This document shows, piece after piece, positions 16,827-25,350 of a stretch of 64,000 nt of DNA (positions within the stretch are counted from its first letter, which is position 1; every line of letters begins with the position of its first letter). The translations under genes and the position numbers were made by a program. Below the pieces are notes generated by a model that worked only from the letters and a program-made list of their open reading frames with translations, did not search any database and was not told the origin of the DNA. Origin of the DNA: Mediterranea sp. An20 (lineage in GTDB: Bacteria; Bacteroidota; Bacteroidia; Bacteroidales; Bacteroidaceae). Location of the stretch: the NCBI RefSeq assembly GCF_002160055.1, contig NZ_NFJV01000014.1, forward strand, positions 30,467 to 94,466, given 5' to 3'.

Positions 16827-17330
16827 TTACCGGAATCTTCGCGCCATGCCAAAACCTGCAATCAACGCCAAGGCGATGCCCAACAGCGTGTAGATGGCAT
16901 ATAGAAACATATCGGACACCTTCAACCAAAAAGGCACATTCTCCGTCCCGTCGTATCCTGGTATGTTCAAAGGTCGGTCGCTGCCCATACACCACGAAAC
17001 AGCCAGCACCACCACCAGCAACATGACACCCAACAAAGAGCGCAAGGCCGAACGAGGCGACACGATGCAACGGGCAACAAACTTATAAAACACACCCGAC
17101 AATGAAACAACCACCGCCAATCCGAACAGAATGTATATCCAGCTCATCAACACATCCGTATAAGCGGGCTCCTCTTTCGAAAGATCGGCCACCAGGCGCT
17201 GCTCCACCGGTGTCTCGCCTCCGAAGAAGAACAGACAGAGTACGCCCAGCGTTGCTATCAGCAACACTCCCAGCACAGCGCCCGACACCTTCTGTATCTT
17301 ATACCGTTTCATTTCCGTCCTTCCTATCAC
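16827..17330 (-). CDS. Membrane protein of unknown function in the ExbB-ExbD operon
   Basis: 167 residues, four predicted membrane helices (about 14-33, 58-80, 92-112, 139-160) joined by short loops. I know no named function. The gene overlaps exbB by 4 bp and precedes two exbD genes. The same small four-helix protein occurs at this place in other Bacteroidales ExbB-ExbD clusters as I recall, so it is likely a structural or assembly part of the complex. Confidence 0.8.
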   Translation of the reverse strand: MIGRTEMKRYKIQKVSGAVLGVLLIATLGVLCLFFFGGETPVEQRLVADLSKEEPAYTDVLMSWIYILFGLAVVVSLSGVFYKFVARCIVSPRSALRSLLGVMLLVVVLAVSWCMGSDRPLNIPGYDGTENVPFWLKVSDMFLYAIYTLLGIALALIAGFGMARRFR

Positions 17331-18103
17331 TTTTCATAACGCAGGTCGTAACGAATGACCATATCCAGCAACGTTACGGTAGCATCCTCCATATCGCTGG
17401 TCAGCGCCTCTATCTTAGACAGGATATAATTGTAGAACACTTGCAGAATCAGCGCCACAATCAATCCGAAAATAGTCGTGATGAGTGCCACCTTCATGCC
17501 ACCCGCCACAACCGCAGGCGACAAATCGTTCACCATCTGTATCTTGTCGAATGCCTGCACCATGCCAATCACTGTGCCCAAGAAGCCCAGCGAAGGTGCC
17601 ATGGCAATGAAAAGCGTAATCCACGAACAGCCTTTCTCCAGGTAGGCAGCCTGTACGCTACCATAGGACACAACGGATTTCTCCACTATCTCTACGCCCT
17701 GATCCAACCGCATCAGCCCTTGGTAGTAGATGGATGCCACAGGTCCCCGCGTGTTGCGAGCGATATCTTTGGCCTCTTCTACATCGCCCTTTGCCAAAGC
17801 CGAGTCGACAGACGCAACGAACTTCTTAGTATTGATTTCGGACAGGCTCAGATAAATAATGCGTTCAATGCAAAACGCCAGACCGATGACAAACGCAATG
17901 GCTATCCAACTCATATAGAAAGCCGACCCTTCGATGAACTTCGTCTTCAGCATCTGATGAAAGCCTCCCTCCGGTTCGGGTTGCACCACAGCCTCGTTTG
18001 CTTCTGCGGAAAGAATCTCCGAAGCATCCTGCGCCCAGACTTCCGGCGCTGCCACACCCGACAGCAGGAGAGCCACGACAAGCATGACAAACATTCTTTT
18101 CAT
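17327..18103 (-). CDS. MotA/TolQ/ExbB family proton channel protein
   Basis: 258 residues. Signal-like N-terminus (MKRMFVMLVVALLLSGVAAP...WAQ), then a helix at about 65-85 (FYMSWIAIAFVIGLAFCIER), a cytoplasmic loop, and two helices in the conserved domain (about 150-215: ITLFIAMAPSLGFLGTVIGMV, then VALITTIFGLIVALILQVFYN). The GTVIGM motif is the ExbB/TolQ signature. With ExbD it forms the proton channel that powers TonB-dependent transport or a related envelope machine. First gene of the four-gene operon; promoter at 18144-18174. Confidence 0.93.
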   Translation of the reverse strand: MKRMFVMLVVALLLSGVAAPEVWAQDASEILSAEANEAVVQPEPEGGFHQMLKTKFIEGSAFYMSWIAIAFVIGLAFCIERIIYLSLSEINTKKFVASVDSALAKGDVEEAKDIARNTRGPVASIYYQGLMRLDQGVEIVEKSVVSYGSVQAAYLEKGCSWITLFIAMAPSLGFLGTVIGMVQAFDKIQMVNDLSPAVVAGGMKVALITTIFGLIVALILQVFYNYILSKIEALTSDMEDATVTLLDMVIRYDLRYEK

Positions 18104-18143
18104 TCCGATTTCCTCTTTACATTTTCTGATATAAATAACGCTT

Positions 18144-18174
18144 CAAAGATAATGCTTTTTTCAATGAACGCCAA
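18144..18174 (-). promoter_or_regulatory. Bacteroides-type promoter for the ExbB-ExbD operon
   Basis: Minus strand TTG (18172-18174), 20-bp spacer, TATCTTTG (18144-18151), 40 bp upstream of the exbB ATG. Confidence 0.8.
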
Positions 18175-18192
18175 CAAGCTCACGGCGAAGAA

Positions 18193-19545
18193 TCAATACC
18201 GCACTTCAACTTCAGCAGGGAAAATGCGCTCGCGGTCGTAAAACAGACAAAGACTTCTCATCATCGAGCCAACCCGGCAAGTCACCTTCCCGCGAAAGAC
18301 CTCTTTCCCGTTGACTACCACCGTGACCGGCTTGCTCAAATCCACCAAATGTTCATTCAGGAAAAGGGTGAGCGCACCACCTGTAGCGGGCGTGTAGGTC
18401 TTGGCAAAACGCAGTTCGATACCCCAAACGGAATCACGCTCTACGGTCTGGTAATGCACATTGTCTACAGACAGTTCGATGCGATTATCTGCTATATCCA
18501 TCCGGTAGCGGGTGCGCAGGGAATCGCAAGGACGCTTCTCCACCGCCAAGTTATAAAAACCGTTACGATGCCAGCCGTCCATCTCGAAATCTTCCCACAG
18601 AAAATGCCGGGGCCAGGGATTACGGCTGAAAGTCTTCAACCAAGGCGTGGTGGGCCGATAGTCAATATGATGTCCCCTACCGGGTATCAGTTCAATGCGG
18701 TGCTTGAAGCCATCGGTGAAAACAGTCTGCAGACTATCGAAAGCATCAGACACCAAGCGGCTCAGTTGATTACGGTAGAAGCCCGTATCATCGGCCCCGG
18801 TCAACAAACTGAAGCCGATGTTGCGGCAGTTCTCGGCTGGTGCATTCTTCAACGGCTCTCCACCTGCCATAGGTCCTGCCGCAGCCCAGTAGTCGGCATA
18901 AAACGAAGCCAGCCGCTGACTGCCATAGCCTCCTTCGGATATGCCAAAGACGTAAAGCCGGCGGGCATTGACAGAATCGTCCAGCATCAACCTGCGCAAC
19001 AGCCAGTTCCACGTCCACTGCTTAGAGCGTTGCCACCAGCGGTAGTAAGCTCCCTCGTTGGGAATGCGGGGAACAAAATAGCGGGAAGGCGCATCATCGA
19101 ACTGTTGAGCCAGTTTCAGGCCTGTGCTCCACTCCCTGTCGCGCGGCCCGGATCCGTGCAGGTAAATAAACACGGGCCATCCGCCATCCGAAGCAGCATC
19201 GCCCTTCTGCACCCAATAATAGTTCATCACGGCAGACGGTTCCAGCGTATCGGGCAGCAGGATGCTGTCTGCCACAACCGGTTTCTGGACCGACAAAGCA
19301 GGCAAGACCGGCTCGTCCAGCAGGCGGTTAGCTTCTTGCCAGGCGTTCCACACCTCGCTTCGCCGCTGTGCCAAACGGGATATTTTCACTTTATCCGACT
19401 GTTGCACGGGAGCAACCTGCTGTCCTCCTTCAATCTGCTGCACAAAATAGTCCACCATCTCCCCCGACGTCTGTCCCTGCACGGGCACAAACACTCCTCC
19501 TAAAAGGCATAAAGCCAAGCACTGATAAAATCTTATTCCTTTCAT
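18193..19545 (-). CDS. Exported alpha/beta-hydrolase (esterase/prolyl oligopeptidase-like)
   Basis: 450 residues starting MKGIRFYQC with a signal sequence ending about residue 27 (VPVQGQ). The alpha/beta-hydrolase core shows an oxyanion-type strand (GGWPVFIYLHGSGPRDREW), the nucleophile elbow GISEGGYGS with the catalytic Ser, and a late His (RGHHIDYRP). A C-terminal beta domain of about 120 residues follows. Substrate is unknown: carbohydrate esterase and peptidase are both possible. In-frame codons upstream to 19722 run through the promoter and repeat array C and are not used as start. Single-gene unit. Confidence 0.85.
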   Translation of the reverse strand: MKGIRFYQCLALCLLGGVFVPVQGQTSGEMVDYFVQQIEGGQQVAPVQQSDKVKISRLAQRRSEVWNAWQEANRLLDEPVLPALSVQKPVVADSILLPDTLEPSAVMNYYWVQKGDAASDGGWPVFIYLHGSGPRDREWSTGLKLAQQFDDAPSRYFVPRIPNEGAYYRWWQRSKQWTWNWLLRRLMLDDSVNARRLYVFGISEGGYGSQRLASFYADYWAAAGPMAGGEPLKNAPAENCRNIGFSLLTGADDTGFYRNQLSRLVSDAFDSLQTVFTDGFKHRIELIPGRGHHIDYRPTTPWLKTFSRNPWPRHFLWEDFEMDGWHRNGFYNLAVEKRPCDSLRTRYRMDIADNRIELSVDNVHYQTVERDSVWGIELRFAKTYTPATGGALTLFLNEHLVDLSKPVTVVVNGKEVFRGKVTCRVGSMMRSLCLFYDRERIFPAEVEVRY

Positions 19546-19619
19546 AAAACAAAATGTATGACAAAAGCGGCATATTTCCGGATATTGCCTCCGCAAACAG
19601 CCCTCATCCTTTCCGACTA

Positions 19620-19650
19620 CAAAAATAACAGCTATATCCCAAACTTCCAA
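19620..19650 (-). promoter_or_regulatory. Bacteroides-type promoter for the exported hydrolase
   Basis: Minus strand TTG (19648-19650), 20-bp spacer, TATTTTTG (19620-19627). The -33 TTG is part of the last unit of repeat array C. Confidence 0.75.
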
Positions 19651-19718
19651 GCAATAAGCAACAGATTGCCAAACGATAAGAAGCAGACTCCTAAGCCCTA
19701 AGAAACAATCGGCCGTCA
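19631..19718 (-). repeat. Degenerate 22-bp tandem repeat array C
   Basis: Four 22-bp units with plus-strand starts 19631, 19653, 19675 and 19697. Read on the minus strand, the unit covering 19653-19674 contains TTTGGCAAT followed by GCTTAT, closely matching array B units in the same order. The array overlaps the -33 element of the downstream (minus-strand) hydrolase gene. Confidence 0.7.
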
Positions 19719-19760
19719 GCATCCAAGTCCACCGCCAAGGGATGCTCAGTCTTAAAACAA

Positions 19761-19788
19761 AAAATCCTGCTGATAATCAGCAGGATTA
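19761..19788 (-). terminator. Intrinsic terminator of tRNA-Ser
   Basis: Minus strand: 12-bp arms AATCCTGCTGAT / ATCAGCAGGATT, followed by TTTTGTTTT. Only two bases separate it from the tRNA 3' end. Confidence 0.85.
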
Positions 19789-19790
19789 GC

Positions 19791-19877
19791 GGAGAGACGG
19801 GGATTCGAACCCCGGATACCCTTTTGGAGTATACACGCTTTCCAGGCGTGCCTCTTCAACCACTCGAGCATCTCTCC
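19791..19877 (-). tRNA. tRNA-Ser (GGA anticodon)
   Basis: 87-nt cloverleaf with 7-bp acceptor stem GGAGAGA/TCTCTCC, long class II variable arm, T loop GGTTCGAATCC, and anticodon GGA inside the stem-loop CGCCTGGAAAGCG. No encoded CCA. A terminator follows directly; a minus-strand TACTTTTG at 19944-19951 is a possible -7 element. Confidence 0.95.
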
Positions 19878-19943
19878 TTGGTTGATTGCCAAAAAAGAAA
19901 AACAAGAATCAGTAAGCCATACTACCTTCCCGTTTTTCGGGTG

Positions 19944-19951
19944 CAAAAGTA
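19944..19951 (-). promoter_or_regulatory. Possible promoter -7 element for tRNA-Ser
   Basis: TACTTTTG on the minus strand fits TAnnTTTG; the -33 region has no clear TTG, so this is tentative. Confidence 0.45.
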
Positions 19952-20010
19952 GTTTATTTTTTTGTTACTCGAAGCATTTCACCGCATTTATATTGCGAAA
20001 GGAGGTACAT

Positions 20011-20814
20011 TTAATATATTTTAAATATATCATCCCGTTCCTTCATGCCAAAGAAGGCCAGTGCATTTTCAGTAGTCACCTGAGCCACCTTCTCTGGGGC
20101 TTCTCCCATAATCTCGGCCAACTTCCGCATCGTATCTCCCACAAAGGCGCTTTCATTCCTCTTCCCGCGGTGAGGCACCGGAGCCAGATAGGGAGCATCA
20201 GTCTCCAACACCATACGCTCCAAAGGTAAGTGTTTCAATACAGCAGGAAGAGACGATTTCTTGAATGTCACCACTCCGTTAATGCCCAACAGGAAACCGG
20301 GAAAGTCCAAGATGCGCCGCGCCTCTTCCTCCGTCCCTGTAAAGCAATGCATAATGCCTCGGAGAGATGTTGCCTTGTAAGGCAATAGTACGTCATATAT
20401 CTCTTCGAAGGCTTCCCGGCAGTGAATCACAACGGGCAAGTTCTTGTCCAATGCCCATTGCAACTGCAGGTCAAACGCCTCGCGCTGCTCTCTGAGGAAA
20501 GTCTTATCCCAATAAAGGTCCATGCCAATCTCGCCTACAGCAACAAAAGGATGAGGAATTGCCAACTGCTGCTTCACCAATGCCAGCTCATCCCGATAAT
20601 TCCCGCCAACCGACGTAGGGTGCAGGCCAATCATCGGGAAACAATATTCTGCATACTCCTCACACACCTGCAACAAAGGCTTCAGAGTGGTACTGTCGAT
20701 GTTAGGCATAAAGATATGCGACACCCCAGCCTGACGGGCCCGCTCAATCACCTGAGGCAAATCATCAGCAAATTCCTCCAGAAAAAGATGCGAATGTGTA
20801 TCTACCAGTTTCAT
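20011..20814 (-). CDS. TatD family metal-dependent hydrolase
   Basis: 267 residues. N-terminal metal-binding VDTHSHLF (H7, H9), VGEIGMDLYWD around residue 95, VIHCREAFEEIYD, MHCFTGTEEEA, and LETDAPYLAPVPHRGKRNES near the C-terminus; all hallmark segments of TatD/YcfH DNases. The enzyme is a cytoplasmic TIM-barrel hydrolase with 3'-5' exonuclease or related activity in known members. It ends a unit that runs tonB, polyprenyl synthetase, unknown gene, tatD. Confidence 0.94.
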   Translation of the reverse strand: MKLVDTHSHLFLEEFADDLPQVIERARQAGVSHIFMPNIDSTTLKPLLQVCEEYAEYCFPMIGLHPTSVGGNYRDELALVKQQLAIPHPFVAVGEIGMDLYWDKTFLREQREAFDLQLQWALDKNLPVVIHCREAFEEIYDVLLPYKATSLRGIMHCFTGTEEEARRILDFPGFLLGINGVVTFKKSSLPAVLKHLPLERMVLETDAPYLAPVPHRGKRNESAFVGDTMRKLAEIMGEAPEKVAQVTTENALAFFGMKERDDIFKIY

Positions 20815-20823
20815 AATTCAATC

Positions 20824-21534
20824 TTATAATTCAGTTTCATGTCTTTTCTCGCCGGTACGATAATAGTATATCACCCCATAAGCCCGACACTGTTCCAGAC
20901 GTTTCTCTAAAGGCAGTACGTCGGCAAAAGCCTTTTCCACCTGATTCCATACATCCAGAATCAGCCGGTCGGCTTCTGCCCGCATAGCCGCCAGGGCTTC
21001 CAGGCTGCGGGCTGTTGCCACCTGTAAATTCTTCTGTTTCTCATAACTTTCCATAAAAATATCATAGTGCACTTTCACCTTGGCGATAGTAGGATTATAA
21101 ATAGGAATTCCTCCTTGCCCCATACGCTTACGCTCCCCCTCTATCACTTTACGCCCCCAATCTGCCAAAGCGGTTTCCGACGACAAATCCGGCAACGCGT
21201 TTTCTTGGACATTTAAACCATACAACTCCTTCTGTATAGCCCGTATCTCATTGCGTATCACCGCCAGATTCAAGACCTGTATAAAATGCGATATGTACAA
21301 ACGGGCCATCTTCACGTGACGGTGGTGTGCGGATGCCGCCCGTGCCTGCCGTTCATAACACTCCGCATAATAGGATTGTGCAGCCTCAAACCTGACCAGA
21401 AAATTCTGCACAGCCTGCTGCGTCTTCAAAGAAACGTTGGGGTCTATCACGCCGGACTCTCCACACTTTGCAACAACCGCTTTCATGGCCCGTATCCGCG
21501 CCTGGTCAGTATTGGGCAATCGTCTGTATGGCAT
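20824..21534 (-). CDS. Protein of unknown function (helical)
   Basis: 236 residues with no signal sequence or membrane segment; I do not recognise a family with confidence. It is almost wholly helical by composition, rich in Ala, Arg, Glu and Gln, with likely coiled coils at about 45-110 and 165-220. It begins MPYRRLPNTDQARIRAMKA; the similar N-terminus seen in many Bacteroidales hypothetical proteins starts MPYRRLPNTD, from memory. It lies 9 bp upstream of tatD and 61 bp after the polyprenyl synthetase, so it belongs to that operon. Confidence 0.8.
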   Translation of the reverse strand: MPYRRLPNTDQARIRAMKAVVAKCGESGVIDPNVSLKTQQAVQNFLVRFEAAQSYYAECYERQARAASAHHRHVKMARLYISHFIQVLNLAVIRNEIRAIQKELYGLNVQENALPDLSSETALADWGRKVIEGERKRMGQGGIPIYNPTIAKVKVHYDIFMESYEKQKNLQVATARSLEALAAMRAEADRLILDVWNQVEKAFADVLPLEKRLEQCRAYGVIYYYRTGEKRHETEL

Positions 21535-21595
21535 TGTTTCAAATTAAAAAATTAAACGGGTATTCATGGTATTGCTCTCTCTGCCTGCACACGCG

Positions 21596-22570
21596 CTACA
21601 CTTCCCGGAACATCAACTGCTCCATCAGTTCTTTCAAAGCCTGCTTGCGCTCATCCGACACGGCCACCGACAGCAAGGCTGCCCTTGCGCGGAATGTATA
21701 TTCTTCCATCAGGCTCTCACACAGATTCTTTACACCGATTTCATCATAGAGGGCTGTCACGGCTGTTATTTTCTTCTCGGGCACGTACGTATCTGCATCT
21801 ATCCAGAAAGACAAGGCTCTGCGTTGCTGTTCATCTGCCCGCTCAAAAGCCTTGATTAATAAATAAGTCTTCTTATTGCACAAGATGTCACCACCGATAT
21901 TCTTACCAAACACCTCCGGATTTCCATACACATCCAACAGATCGTCTTTTAACTGAAAGGCTACCCCAAGATTGATGCCGAAATCATACAAACGGTCGGC
22001 ATCTTCCTGCGAAGCACCTGCCAGGACAGCTCCTATTTTCAGGCTGCATGCCAACAGGACGGAGGTCTTCAAACGTATCATCTCAAGATATTCTGCCTCT
22101 GAAACATCTTTCCGAGATTCAAACTCCATGTCCATCTGTTGCCCTTCGCAGATCTCCAAAGCTGTCATGCTAAACAGATCCAACACTTCCTTCAAACTGG
22201 CAGAAGGGCAAGCCGCCATAAACTGATAGGCCAGCACAAGCATGGCATCTCCCGAAAGAATGGCTGCATTCTCATTCCAGACTTTATGCACGGTAGACTT
22301 ACCACGACGCATCTCGGCTTTGTCCATCAGGTCGTCGTGCAAGAGCGTATAATTGTGGTAGACCTCAATGCCCGTGGCCGGAGAAAAGATTAGCTCCACA
22401 TCTTCCTTATACAAGTTATAAGCCATCAGCATCAGCAAAGGTCTGATACGTTTTCCACCCAAAGACAAGACGTATGAAACGGGTTCATATAGCCCTTCAG
22501 GCTGACGAGTAAACTTTAACTCGCTTATGTGGCGGTTTATTTTCTCCAGAAGTTCGTTAGTTGTAAACAT
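21596..22570 (-). CDS. Trans-polyprenyl diphosphate synthase
   Basis: 324 residues. Condenses isopentenyl diphosphate units onto an allylic primer. FARM motif DDLMD at residues 79-83 and second motif KDDLLDVYG; GGKRIRPLL at about 38-46. The fifth residue before the FARM is Tyr (Y74), a bulky aromatic that in characterised enzymes restricts the product to about C15-C20, so a geranylgeranyl/farnesyl-type role is more likely than a long quinone tail. That is inference from one position. It follows tonB by 28 bp. Confidence 0.93.
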   Translation of the reverse strand: MFTTNELLEKINRHISELKFTRQPEGLYEPVSYVLSLGGKRIRPLLMLMAYNLYKEDVELIFSPATGIEVYHNYTLLHDDLMDKAEMRRGKSTVHKVWNENAAILSGDAMLVLAYQFMAACPSASLKEVLDLFSMTALEICEGQQMDMEFESRKDVSEAEYLEMIRLKTSVLLACSLKIGAVLAGASQEDADRLYDFGINLGVAFQLKDDLLDVYGNPEVFGKNIGGDILCNKKTYLLIKAFERADEQQRRALSFWIDADTYVPEKKITAVTALYDEIGVKNLCESLMEEYTFRARAALLSVAVSDERKQALKELMEQLMFREV

Positions 22571-22598
22571 AACAATATATCAAAATTAAGTTTCTCTG

Positions 22599-23291
22599 TT
22601 ATAACTGGAACACGACAGGCAGCGTATAACGCACACGCACCGCCTTCCCTCCCCGCATTCCCGGCTTCCAACGGGGCATCCCCCTCAACACGCGAACAGC
22701 CTCACTGTCAAGCAAAGGATGTATCCCCTGCAACACTTGCACATCAGTAATGCTGCCATCTGCATTCACCACGAACTGGCACAAAACCGCACCTTGAATA
22801 TGATGCTCCCAAGCGGCCTGAGGGTAGTGAATGTGTTGCGTCAGATAACGCATCAACCCCTTTTGCCCATCCCAAGGGAACTCCGGCAATATATCCACCA
22901 CGACAAAAGGTTCTTCACTTGCGGGATATTTCTTCAAATCATATACATCCTCTTCAATACGTTCTTCCCCACCACTGCCCAAGGGTTCTGCTGAGAACTC
23001 TACCGGACTATCCTCGGCGGCATCATTTTCAACTACTGTCGGTTTATCCTCCACAACAGGCAAAGGCTTGGCAGGGACAGGAAGAGGCACAATGGGATGT
23101 TCCACCAGCGGGACTTCAAGTTCCTCTTCAAAAACCAAATCAGAAAGTAAAGCATCCATACTGTCTATGTCATCCTGTTCTGTCCACTCAAGAGCAACGA
23201 ACAAGACAGCCAATGCCACCACAAAACCCACCAGTAACCTGGTCGTTCGATGTGGCTCCAAATCTGCAGCAGGAGACTTTTTTATTTCCAT
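22599..23291 (-). CDS. Energy transducer TonB family protein
   Basis: 230 residues: short basic N-terminus, membrane helix at about 18-40 (TTRLLVGFVVALAVLFVALEW), a periplasmic linker rich in Pro, Glu and Val (EVPLVEHPIVPLPVPAKPLP), and a C-terminal TonB domain (about 150-230) with YPQAAWEHHIQGAVLCQFVV and PRWKPGMRGGKAV. It carries proton-motive energy from an ExbB-ExbD complex to outer-membrane receptors. A possible -7 element TAATTTTG is at 23331-23338 (minus). Confidence 0.93.
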   Translation of the reverse strand: MEIKKSPAADLEPHRTTRLLVGFVVALAVLFVALEWTEQDDIDSMDALLSDLVFEEELEVPLVEHPIVPLPVPAKPLPVVEDKPTVVENDAAEDSPVEFSAEPLGSGGEERIEEDVYDLKKYPASEEPFVVVDILPEFPWDGQKGLMRYLTQHIHYPQAAWEHHIQGAVLCQFVVNADGSITDVQVLQGIHPLLDSEAVRVLRGMPRWKPGMRGGKAVRVRYTLPVVFQL

Positions 23292-23500
23292 GAAGTTAGT
23301 TCATCCACAATATATTCATTCCCTACAGGGCAAAATTAATGCATTTCTACCTAAAAGCCAGCATAAAAAGCGTTTTTCTGAAGAAAAAAACAAAAGGGGC
23401 AGTGTTTCTGCACAGCCGTTTCCTTGTTTCACCACGGTCCCAACCACTCACTAAAACAATAAGGCACCATAACAACCTGACAGTAAAGAGCACCTTTTTT

Positions 23501-23689
23501 CTACACATGAAAGAATTGCCTGTTGCCAAACAGCCGAGCAGCAGACTTCCAAGTGAACACATAGACATCCCCGTTCAAGGGATCCAGATGGCAGGAACGG
23601 ATGGCACCGCACAGGCTGTCAACGCCCTTGCGCAAGTCTACCGGGTTGCGGCTCATTACAAAGCGGTTGCTTTCATTCAGGTTGAACAT
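23501..23689 (-). pseudogene. IS66-family tnpB remnant
   Basis: A 62-codon open frame beginning MFNLNESNRFVM, then NPVDLRKGVDSLCG and LNGDVYVFTWKS. This is the N-terminal half of IS66 TnpB (DUF1175-type 'accessory protein'), normally about 115 residues; after VYVF the expected continuation is lost and a stop follows. No tnpA or tnpC reading frame and no clear terminal inverted repeats are seen nearby, so it is a decayed fragment lying between tonB and the end of the ribosomal cluster. The remaining 551-bp gap 23292-23842 holds only this remnant, a 17-bp duplication and the rplQ terminator. Confidence 0.75.
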
Positions 23690-23740
23690 GGCTTTTTTGA
23701 GGACAAAGGTCGGAACTTCCTGAAAATCCTAAAACACGAC

Positions 23741-23774
23741 GGATTTCGGATGGTTACGGATTTCGGATGGTTAC
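23741..23774. repeat. Perfect 17-bp tandem duplication
   Basis: GGATTTCGGATGGTTAC occurs at 23741-23757 and again at 23758-23774 with no mismatch, between the IS66 remnant and the rplQ terminator. Confidence 0.85.
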
Positions 23775-23785
23775 AGTACCATAAT

Positions 23786-23819
23786 AAAAAAGGGATGTAT
23801 CTTCCAACAGATACATCCC
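23786..23819 (-). terminator. Intrinsic terminator after rplQ
   Basis: Minus strand: 10-bp perfect stem GGGATGTATC (arms 23810-23819 and 23792-23801) with an 8-nt loop, followed by six T. This ends the long ribosomal cluster. Confidence 0.88.
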
Positions 23820-23842
23820 CTATCGTAATAAGAGCAAATTTA

Positions 23843-24343
23843 TTATTCAGCAGCAGCTTCAGTCTTAGTTTCTTCAGCAGCCGGAGTCTCAGCGGCAGCT
23901 TCAGCAGGTGCGGCAGCAGCGGCATTCTTCTTCGAACGGCGCGTACGCGTTACCTTCTTGGCAACCTTGTCCTTAGCCATGTTCTCATCGTAGTCTACAA
24001 GTTCGATGAAGCACATCTCGGCGTTGTCACCCAAACGGTGTCCCGTGCGGATGATGCGTGTATAGCCTCCGGGACGGTCAGCAATCTTCACGGAAATTTC
24101 CTTGAAGAGTTCAGTTACAGCATATTTGTCCTGCAGGTAGCTGAACACGACGCGGCGCGAGTTGGTCGTATCGTTTTTAGACTTCGTGAGCAGAGGCTCA
24201 ACATACTTCTTCAAAGCCTTAGCCTTGGCAACGGTCGTAGTGATTCTTTTGTGCTTAATCAGAGAAATAGCCATATTAGCCAACATGGCCTTTCTATGAG
24301 AAGCAGTACGACCCAAATGGTTGAATTTCTTATTGTGTCTCAT
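23843..24343 (-). CDS. rplQ: 50S ribosomal protein L17
   Basis: 166 residues. Starts [25 protein letters not shown], the L17 signature. The core ends near residue 135; the remaining tail is low-complexity Ala/Glu/Pro/Thr ([18 protein letters not shown]), longer than in Proteobacteria (about 127 residues). Last gene of the rpsL-rplQ cluster, 3 bp from rpoA. Confidence 0.97.
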   Translation of the reverse strand: MRHNKKFNHLGRTASHRKAMLANMAISLIKHKRITTTVAKAKALKKYVEPLLTKSKNDTTNSRRVVFSYLQDKYAVTELFKEISVKIADRPGGYTRIIRTGHRLGDNAEMCFIELVDYDENMAKDKVAKKVTRTRRSKKNAAAAAPAEAAAETPAAEETKTEAAAE

Positions 24344-24346
24344 TGT

Positions 24347-25339
24347 TTATTCTTTGTCTAATTTATATTTAGAAATATCGGTTCCAAACGACAGATTCAG
24401 ACTCTCCAGCAAATCATCAAGCTCGGTGAGCGATTTCTTTCCGAAGTTTCTGAACTTCAGCAAATCCGTCTTATTGAACTGCACCAGGTCGCCCAGCGTT
24501 TCTACATCGGCAGCCTTCAAACAGTTGAGGGCACGCACAGAGAGATCCATATCGACCAGTTTCGTCTTCAGCAATTGACGCATGTGCAGCACTTCTTCAT
24601 CAAACTCTTCATTACCATCAGCATCGTTGGTTTCAAGTGTAATCTTCTCGTCGGAGAAGAGCATGAAGTGATGAATCAGAATCTTGGCTGCTTCTTTCAG
24701 AGCCTCTTTCGGGTGTATGGAACCATCGGTAGTAATCTCCAGTATCAGCTTATCGTAGTCGGTCTTCTGCTCGACACGGTACGGCTCAATCTGATACTTG
24801 ACATTACGTATCGGAGTATAGATTGAATCGATAGGAATTGCATTCACATCGGTGCAGAAATCCCGGTTCTCATCGGCAGGGACATAGCCACGGCCCTTAT
24901 TGATAGTCAGGTCAATCTGCATCGTTGCTTTGGGATCCAAATGACAAATAACTAATTCAGGATTTAACACTTCAAATCCAGTCAAATACTTACCTATGTC
25001 ACCGGCCTTGAATTCAGTCGCATTCTCAACCGTAATGCTGACTTTCTCACTCTCGAATTCCTCCACTACTTGTTTGAATCTCACTTGCTTCAGATTCAAG
25101 ATAATGTTAGTAACATCCTCCTTGACTCCGGGAACACTGGAAAATTCATGCTCAACCCCTTCAATCTTGATAGTGGTGATAGCAAAACCTTCCAATGAAG
25201 AGAGCAGGATGCGGCGCAATGCATTACCGACGGTAATACCGAAACCGGGTTCCAACGGACGGAATTCGAACTTGCCGAATTTGGAGTCCGCCTCCAACAT
25301 TAATACTTTATCAGGTTTTTGAAATGCTAATATCGCCAT
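24347..25339 (-). CDS. rpoA: RNA polymerase alpha subunit
   Basis: 330 residues. N-terminal dimerisation domain ([20 protein letters not shown] at about 32-51), linker, and C-terminal domain (about 250-320: [20 protein letters not shown]) that contacts UP elements and activators. Placed between rpsD and rplQ as in other bacteria. It assembles with the RpoB and RpoC encoded at 48-56 kb. Confidence 0.98.
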   Translation of the reverse strand: MAILAFQKPDKVLMLEADSKFGKFEFRPLEPGFGITVGNALRRILLSSLEGFAITTIKIEGVEHEFSSVPGVKEDVTNIILNLKQVRFKQVVEEFESEKVSITVENATEFKAGDIGKYLTGFEVLNPELVICHLDPKATMQIDLTINKGRGYVPADENRDFCTDVNAIPIDSIYTPIRNVKYQIEPYRVEQKTDYDKLILEITTDGSIHPKEALKEAAKILIHHFMLFSDEKITLETNDADGNEEFDEEVLHMRQLLKTKLVDMDLSVRALNCLKAADVETLGDLVQFNKTDLLKFRNFGKKSLTELDDLLESLNLSFGTDISKYKLDKE

Positions 25340-25350
25340 GAAATTAATTA

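Noticed and set aside
17102..18241. 379-codon plus-strand open frame over the ExbB region
   Set aside because: Antisense to exbB and its neighbour, which have clear family motifs, overlaps and a promoter.
18349..19503. 384-codon plus-strand open frame over the hydrolase
   Set aside because: Antisense shadow; the minus-strand frame has a signal sequence, a nucleophile elbow and a promoter.
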